A stretch of 64,000 nucleotides of DNA from Lomentospora prolificans. Lineage: Eukaryota; Ascomycota; Sordariomycetes; Microascales; Microascaceae. A model generated the notes under the pieces. It was not told the DNA's origin, searched no databases, and was given only the letters and a program-made list of their open reading frames with translations. The DNA lies in assembly GCA_029532625.1 (NCBI GenBank), contig JARFXM010000011.1, positions 2,542,001 through 2,606,000 of the forward strand. Reading direction: 5' to 3'. Both the position numbers and the translations under genes were made by a program. This document shows positions 45,929-56,872 of this stretch, piece after piece (the stretch's first letter is position 1; each line of letters begins with the position of its first letter).

Positions 45929-47416
45929 CTACCAAATATAACGATACGACGGGTGATAGTCGCCCAATTTGGCGATTTCAGCCTCCGACTTTCCTTCGAG
46001 AACGTAGTCTCTTTCTCCGCGCTCCCGCTTCTTGTTCTCCCTTTTCAACAAAACCGACACGATAGCCAAGAGCACTCCCGCGTACGCCACGCATCCAAAG
46101 GTAACAGCATGCCCCAGCACGTACCGCGGCGAGTCCCCAGTTCGGTAAATGAATGGCGATACGATCCCGGACAGGTTAGCCACGGTAAAATCAAGCCCTT
46201 GGCCTGTCGCCCGCTTATAATGAGACGGCAAGTTGTTCGGCATCCATGTCAAGCCGATTCCCACGGCTACGTATAAGCCTGCCGCCACGATGATGGTACC
46301 GGCATACTGCGCCCCGGCTCCTCGATCTGCCGTGCCCAGCAAAATCGCGTATCCCGTGCAGGAAACCACGCACCCGGCAACGGCAAACATGCCTCTGCGC
46401 GACATTTTGTCCGAAAGGAATGCTACCGCACAGTAGACCACCGCTCCCGTGGCGTAGCAAGGGATTGTCAGCAGTTGCGTCTGAATGCCGCTGTAACCGA
46501 GTGCGCGGATGATAGTTGGTAGGAAGACAGAGTACGAGTAAAGCATGACGGTGGTGCCGAATTGGGCGATGCAGAGAACAATGACCTTCCAGTCGGTACA
46601 GGCGGCTCGGACTTGGTCCCATTGTACTTTCCCCCCCTCATCGTCAGGGCCAAGGCTCGTATTGTCGAGGTCACGTCGCGTTTGCACAAGCCTCTTCTCG
46701 TCTTCGTCGAGCCAGGTAGCGGAGAGGGGATCGTTGGCGAGAATGAAGTAGGACGCGATGCCGAGAAGAATTGTCGGGATACCCTCAAGAACAAACAGCC
46801 ATCGCCAAGCGCTCCATCCGCGGATGCCATCCATGAACCCAATGGCGTATGCCAGTAATCCACCGGAGAAGCCCGCTGCAGCAGATGCTGTAAACATGTA
46901 GAAGATCCGCACACCAAGCTCCGAGCGGCGGTACCAAAATGTCAGATAGAAGTTGACACCCGGAAAGAATCCTGCCTCGAAGAGGCCTAACAGCAGCCGT
47001 AGACCGATGAGCTGGCCTTTGTTCTGGGCAAACCCGGTGCACATGCTGACAAGACCCCAGGCGGTGGCAGCAAGAGGAATGAAATTCTTGGGACCCATCT
47101 TCTTGAGAAAGATGTTGACTGGAAGCTCGAACGCGACATAGGTGACAAAGAGAATGGACACGCAGAGCTGATAGTCGTTTCCGGTAAGCCCCAAGTCTGC
47201 CTCGAACTTGTAGAGACGTGCATTGCCAATATTAACACGATCCAGAAAGGACATGATGTAGAGTGCGACCAGGATAGGTAAAAGGCGAAGGTCGAATTTG
47301 CGGACCAGCTTCTTTGACCTTTTCTCAAAGTCCTCTTCAGCCTCTAATTGGGAGATCTGCGGCTTCTCTAGATCATCATGAGCGAGCTCGTCCTGCTGGT
47401 CCGTTGAGCTCGCCAT
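45929..47416 (-). CDS. MFS anion:cation symporter family permease
   Basis: Plasma-membrane transporter of the ACS (Dal5/Tna1-like) MFS family, likely importing a carboxylate or vitamin-like anion; substrate unknown. Intronless, 495 residues, complete. The first ATG is 47416 (MASSTDQQDELAHDD); the frame extends a few codons further to a TTG. Twelve membrane helices are expected. Family phrases: SFLDRVNIGNARLYKFEADL, VTYVAFELPVNIFLKKMGPK, LRLLLGLFEAGFFPGVNFYL, RIFYMFTASAAAGFSGG, and WRWLFVLEGIPTILLGI before the central loop. The C-tail is charged. It is divergent from the zinc alcohol dehydrogenase with 806 bp between start codons; such pairs often share control, so uptake and oxidation of one substrate is a reasonable guess. 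Confidence 0.9.
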   Translation of the reverse strand: MASSTDQQDELAHDDLEKPQISQLEAEEDFEKRSKKLVRKFDLRLLPILVALYIMSFLDRVNIGNARLYKFEADLGLTGNDYQLCVSILFVTYVAFELPVNIFLKKMGPKNFIPLAATAWGLVSMCTGFAQNKGQLIGLRLLLGLFEAGFFPGVNFYLTFWYRRSELGVRIFYMFTASAAAGFSGGLLAYAIGFMDGIRGWSAWRWLFVLEGIPTILLGIASYFILANDPLSATWLDEDEKRLVQTRRDLDNTSLGPDDEGGKVQWDQVRAACTDWKVIVLCIAQFGTTVMLYSYSVFLPTIIRALGYSGIQTQLLTIPCYATGAVVYCAVAFLSDKMSRRGMFAVAGCVVSCTGYAILLGTADRGAGAQYAGTIIVAAGLYVAVGIGLTWMPNNLPSHYKRATGQGLDFTVANLSGIVSPFIYRTGDSPRYVLGHAVTFGCVAYAGVLLAIVSVLLKRENKKRERGERDYVLEGKSEAEIAKLGDYHPSYRYIW

Positions 47417-48222
47417 AATAGACGTCGGCAAATGCCACTCGTGTCGGGAGTGTAAGTAGGAGTTGTATTGGATAAAGGTCGGGCAGAAGTGATCGAGGCA
47501 CGCACGTTATTAAAGAGCCAGAGGTGCCTCGAACGTTATGGACAGCACGGATAGACTAGGATCGCGTACTCAGTCAAACGAGGCTATGTGCCTGGGAGAT
47601 GTCTGATGTCTCTATATATATATACAGAATATTTTTCATCGAGCGAATGTTGTGACGTCCGGTCACTGCCAGTCGAGCAAACGCAAACCCATTCGATTCC
47701 CCATGGGGAAGCGGCATCGGCATCCTTCGGCACCGGTTTCCTGGTTCTGGTGGAGAGTGGGGCCCGGAAACATGCATCCCAAAATTTGCGGGGTGTGGGA
47801 TGGCGAGGAGGCATATGTCGCGTGCATGTAGCAGAAAAATGCAGCGAATAATAGTCTTGTGTTTTTGTCCAGCCTAGGCTAGTCCCGAAGGCATTAAAGT
47901 TGACAAGGTTTCTGACTGGCATTGCCTGCGTTAGTCGTCAGGACGACAAGGGTTGATTGCTTGATGTTGTCGTGAGGGAGCCATCTCCGGCCGGATACAT
48001 GCAACCGCTCCTGTTCTCGCGCTGCTTTCTCCACATTGTCTGCGCAAAGCGTGCGGGGTGTGAGGTCCATCCTCGGAAGCAGAGTCTGCAGCTGGTTCCG
48101 AGGTCAACCACAACAATGTATATTTTAAGACGGAATATCGTAGCACAAGATATCCCTGGCTCTGTCCCGTAGTTATATCCAAGATCCCAGAATAACGAAT
48201 ACTGATTAACCCAAACACCAAC
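47417..48222. promoter_or_regulatory. Bidirectional promoter region, permease / alcohol dehydrogenase
   Basis: 806 bp between two divergent ATGs. A TATA-like GTATATTTTAAG sits at 48118-48129, about 95 bp before the ADH start. TATATATATA at 47615-47624 lies about 200 bp upstream of the permease ATG. Frames in it lack support. No specific operator could be assigned. Confidence 0.5.
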
Positions 48223-49485
48223 ATGTCAGTACTGCCACCCACATCCAAGGTTGTCCTTTCCAAGGGCACCCACGAGCTGGTCGTGAACGACCGCCCAACT
48301 CCCCAGCCAACCGGCTCTCAGATCCTTGTCCGCATCGAGGCAACTGGTGTTTGTGCTACGGATCTTCATCTTGTCAGACGGTCCGTGCCTTACTTACAAC
48401 CCAAGGTTGACATCTGCGGCCATGAGGGTGTCGGCCGTATCGTGCAACTAGGGCCGGACGTCGAGGGGTGGAAGATTGGTGAGCGGGTGGCTCATCGCTG
48501 GATATACCGGTGGTGTGGACAGTGCGAGAGCTGCCAAGATGAGAACGAGCAGTTCTGCGACAGGAGGGAGCTGAGCGGCAAGGATGTCGATGGGTGCTGG
48601 GCAGAGTATACTTTGGTGGACAGCAAGTACTTGCTACGCATGCCCGAAGATTTGGATCCAGTCTTGGCGGCACCCGTTCTCTGCGGTGGTAAGTGCCAAG
48701 TGCGACTGTTGAACCCACCCAGCACAATCTCACAATTATCCATTTTAGGTACGACTGTGTATCGCGCACTTCGGACAGCCGATCTGTCTCCTGGGCAATG
48801 GGTCGCCATTGTCGGCGCTGGTGGAGGATTAGGCCATTTGTAAGTCAAATTGACGAGTTGACAGAATAAATGGCTAATACCTTTGAAGTGGTGTTCAATA
48901 TGCAAAAGCAAAGGGCCTCCGGGTTCTGGCTATTGATGGGGGCAAAGAAAAAGAGAATCTATGCCGCAGCCTTGGCGCCGATGCCGTGGTTGACTACCTG
49001 GAGACGAAGGTACGTTTATCGCTGAAACCACAAGGGAATTGAAACACTGACAGGAAGCCACGATAAAGGATATCACGGAAGAAATCAACAAGATCACGAA
49101 TGGAGGAGCACACGGGGTCCTCGTCACAAGCTCGAGCGCCAAGGCTTACGAGCAGGCGATCACATACGTCCGCAAGAGGGGCGTCATAGTGTGCATTGGC
49201 ATCAGTAAGTCTAACCAGGTGTATAGACTGACTGATTATCTAACGTTACCTTTAGCTCCCCAGAAAATGACCTTCCCTGTTGGTCCTGAGTACTTTGTCG
49301 CCAAGGCGGTGCGTCTGACGGGGACCAGCACAGGCACCGTCCAGGACACCAAGGAGGCACTCGAGTATGTGCGCAAGGGGCAGGTTAAACCCATTACTAT
49401 TGAGAAGAAACTAGAAGACATACCCGCATGCATCGACTCTCTCGAGAAAGGTGACGCTGTGGGGAGATATGTAGTAAGGCTCTAG
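48223..49485 (+). CDS. Zinc-dependent alcohol dehydrogenase (medium-chain)
   Basis: NAD(P)-linked interconversion of an alcohol and an aldehyde/ketone in the cytosol; resembles fungal ADH1-type enzymes. Five exons (48223-48688, 48749-48839, 48889-49009, 49054-49204, 49256-49485) join in phase for 352 residues. Catalytic zinc ligands: Cys44 (GVCATDLH), His67/Glu68 (CGHEGVG) and Cys154 (PVLCGG). Structural zinc: Cys98, 101, 104, 112 (CGQCESCQDENEQFC). Rossmann motif GAGGGLGHFGVQYAKA, then LAIDGG with the Asp expected for NAD preference. Intron 2 (49 nt) has an AAG acceptor (TTGAAG), which is needed for GHFGVQ. Divergent from an ACS permease. Exact substrate cannot be told. Confidence 0.9.
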
Positions 49486-51398
49486 GGAAGAGCTTGACCT
49501 GCGCCGTGTAGAATAGATATTCATGGGAGATAAGCCGGAATCATTTCGCTGTAGATTGGGGGAACGAATGTATTAGTTTCGCGCGCGACTATATGACGAA
49601 TGGGTAGTACTTGTTTTCATTCAGTCAATGCCTCGTTAATTCTTTCTCTTCTGTCCTATATCCCCTCTCCTGTCTCGTACATCCCCTCAAGGAACCATAG
49701 TGTCTCTTCATCGCCGGTTCCCTGTGCTGCTCCTGCTCCTATAGGCTTACACTTGCCCATCTCATCTCCTTTACCGACATATCTCCATGTACGGCCATAG
49801 CGTAACTTCGGGTGATTTGCAGGTGGATGCATGCATCCGACTGCAGGCACATCCATCCCATGCAGTACAATCACCTCCGTCCCCAACCTTGGATTTGCAA
49901 GGTCCTGCACCTTGATTATCGGCGGATGCGACATTCCGATGGGTTCCTGGCACGATGACGGAACGGCTAGCGCCATAGGAGTGCTCAACGAATTCAAGTT
50001 ATTAATAATGTATGAGTATTTGAAGACCTTGGGTCTCATGTCCAATGGGATTTTCGCCCATGCCCTTGGTTTTTTTTAATCCTTGACACTTGCCTCTGTT
50101 ACATTCGCACCGCTTGCTTGCATTCGCCTCGTTAGCGCAGGCGCGTCATTGCCTGCGCTTGCAGTTTGATGAAGTTAATGCGGAGACTAAGATGCCATTG
50201 TCGATTCTGTGTCTCATAGAAGTTGAATACACCCGCGGGTTCAAGATATGAAAAGAGAACATCAATGTTAAGATTAATGTCGCATTGGGGCCTTTTTCTC
50301 ACCAAGACGAAGACCTTGCCGTCGATAGCCGTCGATAACTGTAGAGGAGCACGAAGAATCCAACAGTTGGAACAGTGCTGGACCCAAACGCCCAGATCGC
50401 ACCTTAACTCTAGCCAGGATCTAATAAGGCGAGCAACGTCTCAAATAGGCCTCTAGTCACTAATAAGAAAGCGCGAGTAATGCGTGAAAACCGTCAATTG
50501 CGCCCTGCGTTCTCCATTCTCCGTTCCGCGTTGGCTGTGGGGTTGGTCTATTAGTTTTCACTTATCGGAGGGGCTGGTTCCGGAACGTAATCGGAATTTC
50601 GTTTATGAAGTATTAGTAACGGCCGACAAGAAAATATAGACGGACACCAATTACGAAAAAGTATAAGAGTACAATGTTACTAGGATACATATCCTCGCGC
50701 TGTATTTAAAACCTGTCCCGTACGACCGTCCTTTCGAGGCTGAGTTGTTTAGGCGGATCTCCTGACTATGCTGGCCTTGTAATAGGGATTAGATTGTCCT
50801 AAGAGACACGGTCCGTGATAAGAGGGAGAAGTTGATCCGGGTTTCTATCATTTAAGCTGTGCTCGGTCAGTAGACAGTTGGTGGTGTTATCCTCGGGCCC
50901 CATTAAATATAACCAACGTGAAATGTGCGCAAGGTTAGCGTTGCATGAAGCATGTGCTCTGCCACTAACAGCAGGCACAAATAATCTGTCGCGCCCAATG
51001 TAAGCTTTAGTTTCCTTTCTACGAGTAGGCAGTACTAACTATCCTAAATAAAAGCCAATCATGGTAACCTGGCTGGATATATCTGTATATTTTTAGAGAG
51101 CTAACCGTACATGACCAGGAACTTGGCGAATAATGCTACCTATTATCTCTAGTAAATATGGGAAATTTGAACTTAAGACTCACTATAAGTTAATAGTAAG
51201 GCTATAAAGGATGAAAGGAGGGTATTCATCCGGAATAATACAGGATATCAAACCAATATGAGGGATGCTAGTGGTCTTGCTTAACATAATTTCGGCCAGG
51301 ACACGAACATTTTCCGTCATCGCTTCAGCGCCTGCAGATGAACTTAGACTGGCTATATTATTGCTATTGTTCCCGAGAGTAATCTAGGTAGAGTCGGA
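49486..51398. other. Intergenic, AT-rich toward 51 kb
   Basis: No intact gene. A 9-bp stem, 8-nt loop hairpin (AGCGCAGGC...GCCTGCGCT) is at 50134-50159. From 50.5 to 51.4 kb the DNA is AT- and TpA-rich, consistent with eroded repeats. Confidence 0.5.
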
Positions 51399-51533
51399 GG
51401 AAATGTCCTGGAGACCGAACTTCAGGCCGCTCCAGGGCTGCCATCATGGTTAATAACACCCAATCCTAAAGCGATTCATATGTATAGGAAGCTCGGGTTC
51501 AACCCTCAATTCACAAAGAAGATTGGGTTATGA
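51399..51533 (+). pseudogene. GNAT acetyltransferase C-terminal relic
   Basis: One frame reads GNVLETELQAAPGLPSWLIT, PNPKAIHMYRKLGFNPQFTK, then stop at 51531-51533. The 'A-x-x-x-Y-x-K-x-G-F' motif with a preceding LP-x-W-L strand is the C-terminal acetyl-CoA-fold signature of GNAT enzymes. Upstream sequence keeps no long frame (TAA/TAG interruptions), so only the tail survives. Confidence 0.5.
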
Positions 51534-52599
51534 AAACCGCTACCCATAGTCCATGCTAGCCGAACAACATTAGAAACCAACTGTCATTACCCGCTTTCCC
51601 TGAAAATGCTTTGGTCGTGACCCGGGATGGTGGATGCAGTAACCGCGGTGCTGCTTGGAAACCTCGGCTAGAAATTATCATTCCATGGCTGGTTTGCCCA
51701 AACCCGGCGTCTTGAGCCACTTGGCCATGTTTGCCCGGAATTTTATTCCGTTTTCTTGTCAGGGATTGGACTCTTTCCGGACGCAGAGAATCGTGCGCAA
51801 GCCGGTTCCGAGTGTCGAGTAGCGCTAAAGGGAGCTAAGATAGAACATAATAAGCACAATACGTCTAATGGCGCACGCACAAAAAATCTGTATTTCAACG
51901 CAAGGCACAATGAATATCCTGTGCGCCCGTTGATGCATCATCTTGTGGAGGACGCCGGGGGAGGCCGTTTATTACCTCTGGCTCTAGTGCTCTTCTTCGT
52001 AGGCGTACCGCGAGGCCATCTCGCGCCCCGAGTTTCTTCTCACGTTGAAGCTGTCAGGACCTGTGGCTTAGATGCATCGCATTTCTACGCATGAAGCAAG
52101 TACTGCGGCCGGCGCACTCAATCCGCTCAACCCCCAATCAGCGTGCTGATCACATCTCATCACCTCACTCACCATTTCTTTTCCACGAGTCTCAACGCCC
52201 GCCTCAACGTTTGGGTGAGGGAAGGAATGTCTGGAACCAACAGCCTAATGAAGAGCCAATCACAGGTTGGCCCGTATCTCGTTGTTGTCGGAGGAAACTG
52301 GCTATGATTGGATTAGCTACGGGCGCGACGGGATTGAAAAGTCCTCTTCGTAGGTGGGATAGCGCCTCTTCCAATTGATACTTTTATTTAATAAGACTTC
52401 TCTGTCCATGTTTTGAAGTCGCCAACCAAGTCAATAAAGTTGAGCCTAACCTCAGTGTCATTAGACCCATTTGTTCCATTGTCCAAGTATCTTTTCGATT
52501 CCCACGGCAGTATTAGTAAAAATGGTTGTGAGCGATTTCATCAGACCCGTGTGTCCAAGAGCAAGCCATTGCTTATGTTCCAGCAGCGTGTCGGGCACA
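51534..52599. other. Intergenic
   Basis: No gene recognised. Frames at 51756-52378 lack convincing starts or families. The upstream part of the GTPase-like relic that follows may extend in here but cannot be read. Confidence 0.4.
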
Positions 52600-53935
52600 A
52601 AACACACACTCCACAACAGCTTCATCCAGTTCTCAGTACACTCCAGTCACCACGGAGGCGGACATAGACTCTAGGTCATCGCAGTCAAGTGTTGTATACA
52701 CTCCTTCAGAAAATACAGCCGGACCCGATAGCCCGATTCGTTCCATCGAACAGGGTAAGGATGCATCAGACCCACAGGAATATATGTGAGCAAATCGGAA
52801 GTATAGTTTGTAGCTTTTTGCCTAACTTTACCAAGGTTAAAGCGCTTTCTTGTCGACACTCGCAACGGAGTTGTTACCGAAAGGCTCGAAAGCGAATACC
52901 ACAACAAAATCCCTGGGGCGGCCTTGCCCATCTTCTGTGTCAGCAACATGATCTATTGGGAAAACAGGACTAAAAAAAAAAAAAAAAATAGAAAAGGCTC
53001 AAACTCTTCCCTACCTAACTTTGAGTGGTTTCATTGCCCTTAGGAAACACTGCATCTCCATAGTCTCAAGTCAGCGCAGGCTGGCTACAAGATATGTCAA
53101 TGATAAGATAAGGGCGTTTATTGGCGACTTGAGTCTATAGCTTGAGTCGTGTGCCGGAACGATGGGAGGGGAGCTATTAGGCGAGCACTGAACGCTCTTG
53201 ATTCTCGTTTGAGGAGGACACAGGCTTGAGTTGAGCCCTAGTGACTGCTGAGTATAACTGATTCGAACGGGTAGGATCTCATAGACACAGCGAAAGCTCC
53301 TGCTTTGTTAGTTGCACTAACCATCCTGCACCTGGTCAATCCGACTTGGACGTGCTACCGGTCCTTGTTATTCTTATTGAGACGATCAAGTCCCGCTATC
53401 GTCTGCTACGTGCCGAGACAGAGGATGCCTACTACGACGATTTTGAGGCTGAAATAGCGAAGGTGTAACAAACCAAGTGGATGGTGCTTAAAGCTTATTC
53501 AAGGCATGTGTAGAACTTTCCAAACTGACGCCTTTTCCGGGCTTCGTACTTCCATATTTGGAGAGCTCTTGGAAGGTTCTTATAAAGCTTGCCAGGCAAA
53601 ATATGGTACGCACCGCTTTCCCTCGTCGATGAACCGAACAATTTTCAATAGTAGCAGGTTCTGGAAGCGACAGCCGAAGGAAAAATATCATCGAAGGGAA
53701 AATGGGCGTCCGGCTGAGCTTCCAAAGAGGGGAAACCATAGTCCAGTGCAAATTTAGGGAACTAGCAGAGGAACTGGAGGAAAGGTCACTCAGGTTGCCG
53801 AGAGCCACCTGGAGGTCATGAAAGGTAACAATACCCTTAACATTCTTCGCGATGAGCATGCGGGATACGAGGCCGACCGGGACCCCGCATTTCGGGAACG
53901 GCTGTCTCACGAGGTGGTAGCTGCTAATTAGAGGG
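52600..53935 (+). pseudogene. Decayed large GTPase-like gene (fungal SLIP-GC-like C-terminal region)
   Basis: Protein-like pieces appear in order on the plus strand in changing frames: a Ser/Thr-rich linker (SSQYTPVTTEADIDSR, TPSENTAGPDSPIRSIEQ) at 52630-52785; KRFLVDTRNGVVTERLE and GAALPIFCVSNMIYWENR at 52839-52970; LSGFIALRKHCISIVSSQRR, LATRYVNDKIRAFIGDLSL then TAG at 53021-53139; and MKGNNTLNILRDEHAGYEAD, RDPAFRERLSHEVVAA at 53818-53929. The 'LPxFCVSxxxY' and 'LSGxxxLRxxCISIVS' phrases resemble fungal P-loop proteins annotated as nuclear GTPase SLIP-GC-like. Stops fall where Trp or Gln is expected (DLSL*LES), and an A17 run (52972-52988) interrupts the frame. The GTPase domain itself is not seen. 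Confidence 0.5.
52972..52988. repeat. A17 homopolymer
   Basis: Uninterrupted A run inside the SLIP-GC-like relic, between two recognisable protein segments. Confidence 0.9.
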
Positions 53936-56360
53936 AAGATGAGGCGCATTCGACAAGTTATTATCAATTAGCAGAGGCATAGCGCTGAATGTACCTTGAC
54001 CAAAGCAGCAGGTGGAACGAAGTATACCGTTTCTGAGTTCTGCAGTCGAGTTGGAGCGGCATTGGGTCACATATTATTAATAGTTTTCCGAGCTGCCGCT
54101 GAAGGCGGCTTTAACCAGTGGGTAGTGCGGACGTTACGTAGGGTCAGATGGTATGCATGCATCTTTCGTTGAGTAACGACGGGCATAGACTCTCTAGCAG
54201 ACAATCAGCCAGCCAGGTCTTACATTGACCCATAGGATGTTTGGGGAGCATCAATGTATCACAGATGTTGCGGCCAGTGTCTAACCTTCCCAACCAAAAT
54301 CCCGCCCCAAAGATCACATGGCGGACGGGACGTGAAGTTATCCCAGTTTAATTACCGCAAACGTCACACCGGGGTGATGACTTCGCTAGAAGCCGGTGTG
54401 TCATCCGTAGTAGGACCCGTCACTGCAACCCCATTTTATCGCTTCGTACGAGTCCTCGAAGCCCCTTGTGTTCTCACAAACTTATGAGGCGAGAAAAAGA
54501 TGCCCACCTGCTAAGTATGTTCCGGTCCTATGATCCCTCTGGATTTCTGTTCGAATGACAAAGGCATCCTAACCTCGTATATAGGAACGAGATGAAGTTG
54601 TTTAGCCCCAATGACGCCAATCGTGCCGAGCCATAGGCGCTCTACGTGGTCCAAACCCCTTCCCACCAGTTGAGGAGCCTCGGCATCTCCTTCAACTCGG
54701 ATGTCGTTTAAGATGCACCACATGAGCAGATGTTCGATGCTTCTTTCTCCTCTGCCCTCATGATATTCTCGTCGGAAAGGCGGCGGATTCTGCGAAAGAG
54801 CCTGGAATGGAATCTACTTCGTACTTTTTGAGCGGCGCCAGGTTGGCTTTCGGCGAGTCGCGAGATTTTCGGCGCGCCCTCAACAGTAGCTGAAGCCCAC
54901 GTCTGATCGGGAAATTGCATTGTCTCTCGTCTCAATCAGTCCGTGTCGATCTCCATGAGGCAGGCCGGGGGGGTACCACTGCTTGTCCAGCACAGCAGAG
55001 CATTATTTTTTGTGGCTGGTGACACATCGATTGAGACACCGCCTGGCTTGATGAAGTCGATTGTTTCCGGGGAGCTTGTATCCCTGTTCAACATTGGCGG
55101 ATGCGCTGTGGCGACTTACGGAGTAGTGTAATACTGCGCAAATTCCACCTTGGATTCGTGCCGCGTGTTCTGCTCTCAACCAAGCCTGAATTCTACAGCG
55201 GACATTTCTCTGGCATGGGGCTTGCATTTGTATAGAGAGCTTCTGGGCGCGGCGCGGCTGCATATCTTCTCCAAACACAGTTGGCGCAGGATCCCGCGAC
55301 AGACATAACACCGTACACCTTTCAATCTCAGCTCGCTGAGAGTGGTCTGATATGCGAACTGGGATGACCGTCGGTCGAGTTGCCAGGCGACTGCTTCTGG
55401 ACAAGAGCCACCGGCTGCTTGAACACGGACTTGCACCCTATACACGCCATCTAGCGAGAGATCTAGGGAGAAGGGTCTCGTTTGGCACTGAGCTGATGGG
55501 GAGTGGGTTACAGAGGCCTGGAGTACAATTTGAAGTGAGCTGTCCGTTTCTGCTGGCTGGCTAGGTCGGATTTGCCTATCTGGGAGAAAGCCCCAGGGGG
55601 AGTAGGGCGCTAGCCAGGCGACCGAGGGAGTTCGCCAGATTAACCGCCCGCTAAGGAAATTGGGCGGTGATGAGGACAATGTAATATGGCATTCTCATAT
55701 TACTCGTACGTCGAACCTCATTTGACCACATTCCTCGAGCGGCCGGAGAGAGAAAATGAGGCTTTTCCACCCTGTGCCTAACCCCTTGCTTCTCAATTTT
55801 CATTGGAGAATTGCAACTACCGGGGAAGCAGAGCCCAAAATCCGCCATTGAAAAAAGGATTTGGTATTGAAGGAAACTTTGATCTAGCCATCTCAGGTCC
55901 GCGTGCATGGAAATCGCAGTGGGTGAAGCGGTAATTCAAGGTCTACTCATATTCCTCGGAAGAGCAGATGAGTGTCGAGTGTGGAATGTTTCGCGGCAAG
56001 GATGGGGAGCACCAATTGTAACTCCGCCTCGCACAAAAATAGGCGTGGCCATGGTGGGATAATATAGCTGGTAATCGTGGCCAAAAGGCGCTCACTTTTG
56101 AGGCGAGAAAAGAAGATCCATCGTTACCTAGGGTGCTCGACGAATAGGAGGGGAATTAAATCTCGAGATCTCGGTGTAAACGGTGTGCCCCAGCCGTTGA
56201 GAGGTCGTCGTCCCACAAGGATCTCAAATGTACTGAGATCGACTTCCAATGGTAGGGGTATAGGTACTTCGTAATATTATAGGTATACTAAAAGAAGGGA
56301 CGTGTACTCGTAATATTACACAGCTGGTAGATGAAAATACGAAGGTTAGATGGGTAAGTA
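53936..56360. other. Intergenic, no gene seen
   Basis: Several frames of 70-167 codons overlap on both strands (54511-54935, 55003-55679) but none has a family resemblance or an unopposed coding pattern. One or more may be relics. Nothing is called. Confidence 0.45.
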
Positions 56361-56870
56361 ATAACACCTTGTCAGGTCACCCCCACAATAATCCCGCCTC
56401 CTCCAAGATTCACTAAGTACTTCAACCCCCATAGAAATTCCTATATAACTGAAGGTATTTACTAAACCCGAAAATAGGTATTTCATAATATCGAGTATAT
56501 TCAATCTACTAACGAGTATGCTTACCCTCTGCCTCAATCACATTCTATAACCTCTGCGGCGTAGATTGAATCTGCTCCTGAAGAAAAGACTCTGGAAGGG
56601 CCTCCTATGCCTCCTTTACCTACGTCTGTAATACCTTATACCTAGGGTTCTAATGATGGCTTGAAATAGGCTTGGTAGATAGCTAGAAAAGCGGTCAAAT
56701 TAGACTCTATATGTTGTTATATTTTGGGGAGAGACGCGATACTTGAATAATGGATTTTTTTTGTATTGAATATGCATAGAAAACGGGTTTCGTAGGGAAG
56801 TACTCTTTCTCCCTCTACGAAGTACTAGGGTGGCCAGTGCACCCCTTGTCGTTACCTGACATGGTGTTAT
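56361..56870 (-). mobile_element. Deleted Tc1/mariner-type DNA transposon with TIRs and TA duplication
   Basis: A 510-bp element. Left end ATAACACCTTGTCAGGTCAC (56361-56380) and the reverse complement of the right end ATAACACCATGTCAGGTAAC (56851-56870) match at 18 of 20 bases. Each end is flanked by TA (56359-56360 and 56871-56872), the Tc1/mariner target duplication. Inside, the minus strand at 56650-56505 keeps the transposase C-terminus: EALPESFLQEQIQSTPQRL, then NVIEAEGKHTR, with stops at sites expected to be Gln or Trp (T*VKEA*EALP). An active element would be much longer, so this is an internally deleted, RIP-marked copy. Confidence 0.78.
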
Positions 56871-56872
56871 TA

